DNA of 6,262 bases from CBDTTM01 sp965363355 (GTDB lineage Bacteria > Bacillota > Negativicutes > Selenomonadales > Selenomonadaceae). The notes below the pieces were generated by a model. The model was not told the DNA's origin and searched no databases. It was given only the letters and a program-made list of their open reading frames with translations. Numbering within the stretch: position 1 is the first letter of the stretch; each line of letters begins with the position of its first letter. The stretch is taken from NCBI GenBank assembly GCA_965363355.1, contig CBDTTM010000153.1:1-6262 (forward strand). Reading direction: 5' to 3'. A program made the translations under genes and the position numbers. Positions 5,713-6,262 of the stretch are shown here, one piece after another.

Positions 5713-6262
5713 ATGGCAACGAATCCAGGCGAAGTCTACCAGGTCTCTTTGATGACGGCGCTTTTAGATGGTATATATGATGGTGTTCTTGATTATGAAG
5801 GCGTTAAAGAACATGGTGATTTTGGCATCGGAACATTCGATCATTTAGATGGTGAAATGATTGGTTTTGATGGCAGTTTTTATCGTTTGCGCGGCGGCGA
5901 AGCGATGCCGATGGTCGCTGAAGACCGCACACCGTTTTGCACGGTTACCACATTTCAACCACAGGTACAGCACACAATCAAGGAAAAAATGGACAAGCAG
6001 ACCTTTGAAAAGTTTTTGACCGATTTGCTTCCTAGTGGAAATCTTTTCTATGCGATTCGCATCGAAGGCCTTTTTAGCCAGGTAAATACACGTACGGTAA
6101 GTTATCAGAAAACCTATGTGCCGATGACGGAAGCTGTCAATGCACAGCAACAGATTCAGTTCGAGCAAGTTAAGGGAAATATCATAGGTTTTTGGACGCC
6201 AGCGTATGCACAGGGAATTGCTGTTTCAGGCTACCATTTCCATTTTATAGATGAAACCTTAC
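5713..6262 (+). CDS. alsD: Alpha-acetolactate decarboxylase (AlsD), 3' end outside window
   Basis: Cytoplasmic metal-dependent decarboxylase converting 2-acetolactate to acetoin, the step after AlsS. The first 183 codons are present and the frame is open to the window edge; family members have about 240-260 residues, so roughly 60-75 are missing. Seen: VYQVSLMTALLDGIYDG (8-24), GDFGIGTFDHLDGEMIGFDG (35-54) with conserved acidic residues, FYRLRGG (56-62), LPSGNLFYAIRIEGLF (106-121), TRTV (126-129) with conserved Arg127, YVPMTEAV (135-142), and GFWTPAYAQGIAVSGYHFHF (159-178). His175 and His177 are the first two zinc-binding histidines; the third lies beyond the edge. The order and wording match B. 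subtilis AlsD, with a shorter N terminus. It follows alsS by 91 bp in the same direction with no clear promoter of its own, so it is probably cotranscribed. Confidence 0.95.
   Translation, partial: MATNPGEVYQVSLMTALLDGIYDGVLDYEGVKEHGDFGIGTFDHLDGEMIGFDGSFYRLRGGEAMPMVAEDRTPFCTVTTFQPQVQHTIKEKMDKQTFEKFLTDLLPSGNLFYAIRIEGLFSQVNTRTVSYQKTYVPMTEAVNAQQQIQFEQVKGNIIGFWTPAYAQGIAVSGYHFHFIDETL

Noticed and set aside
5845..6168. Minus-strand frame of 107 codons opposite alsD
   Set aside because: It lies within the clearly conserved alsD coding region on the other strand.

Overview
The window looks like the chromosome of a low-to-moderate-GC Gram-positive-lineage bacterium (Bacillota). The signs are strong AGGAGG/GAGGTG-type ribosome binding sites, frequent TTG starts, consensus sigma-A promoters, a manganese riboswitch of the yybP-ykoY class in front of a TerC/YjbE-family gene, and an alsS-alsD acetoin pair. 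The extended type I glutamine synthetase and the overall protein flavour suggest the Negativicutes (Selenomonas/Pelosinus-like), but that is a guess from memory of protein families and was not tested. I see no mobile element, CRISPR array, tRNA or rRNA. All genes are on the + strand.

Layout. (1) 25-1917: a long type I glutamine synthetase with a C-terminal extension, closed by an intrinsic terminator at 1968-2009. (2) 2054-2696: a consensus promoter and a secreted cell-wall protein with a peptidoglycan-binding domain and a 3D (MltA-like) domain, most likely starting at TTG 2112. (3) 2725-3723: a textbook promoter (TTGACA, 17 bp, TATAAT), a yybP-ykoY Mn2+ riboswitch aptamer, an overlapping riboswitch-controlled terminator, a TerC/YjbE-family membrane protein starting at TTG 2940, and a very strong terminator. 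(4) 3768-6262: a probable promoter, a leader of about 130 nt with a Fur-like palindrome and a weak attenuator-like hairpin, then alsS (true start most likely 3936) and the 5' part of alsD, which runs off the window end. alsS and alsD are separated by 91 bp containing a long stem-loop without a U tract.

How the genes work together. alsS and alsD form one pathway: two pyruvates are condensed to 2-acetolactate, which is decarboxylated to acetoin, an overflow or acid-protecting fermentation route. The TerC-family gene is a self-contained Mn-responsive unit; TerC/YkoY/MntP-type proteins under this riboswitch are linked to Mn2+ export or metal loading of exported proteins. The glutamine synthetase and the 3D-domain protein are separate transcription units with no evident functional link to their neighbours.

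Novelty. Gene content is mostly conventional and I found no convincing unknown system. The best things to look at are the fully readable riboswitch switching mechanism, the structured alsS leader, the intercistronic alsS-alsD hairpin, and two start-codon questions.
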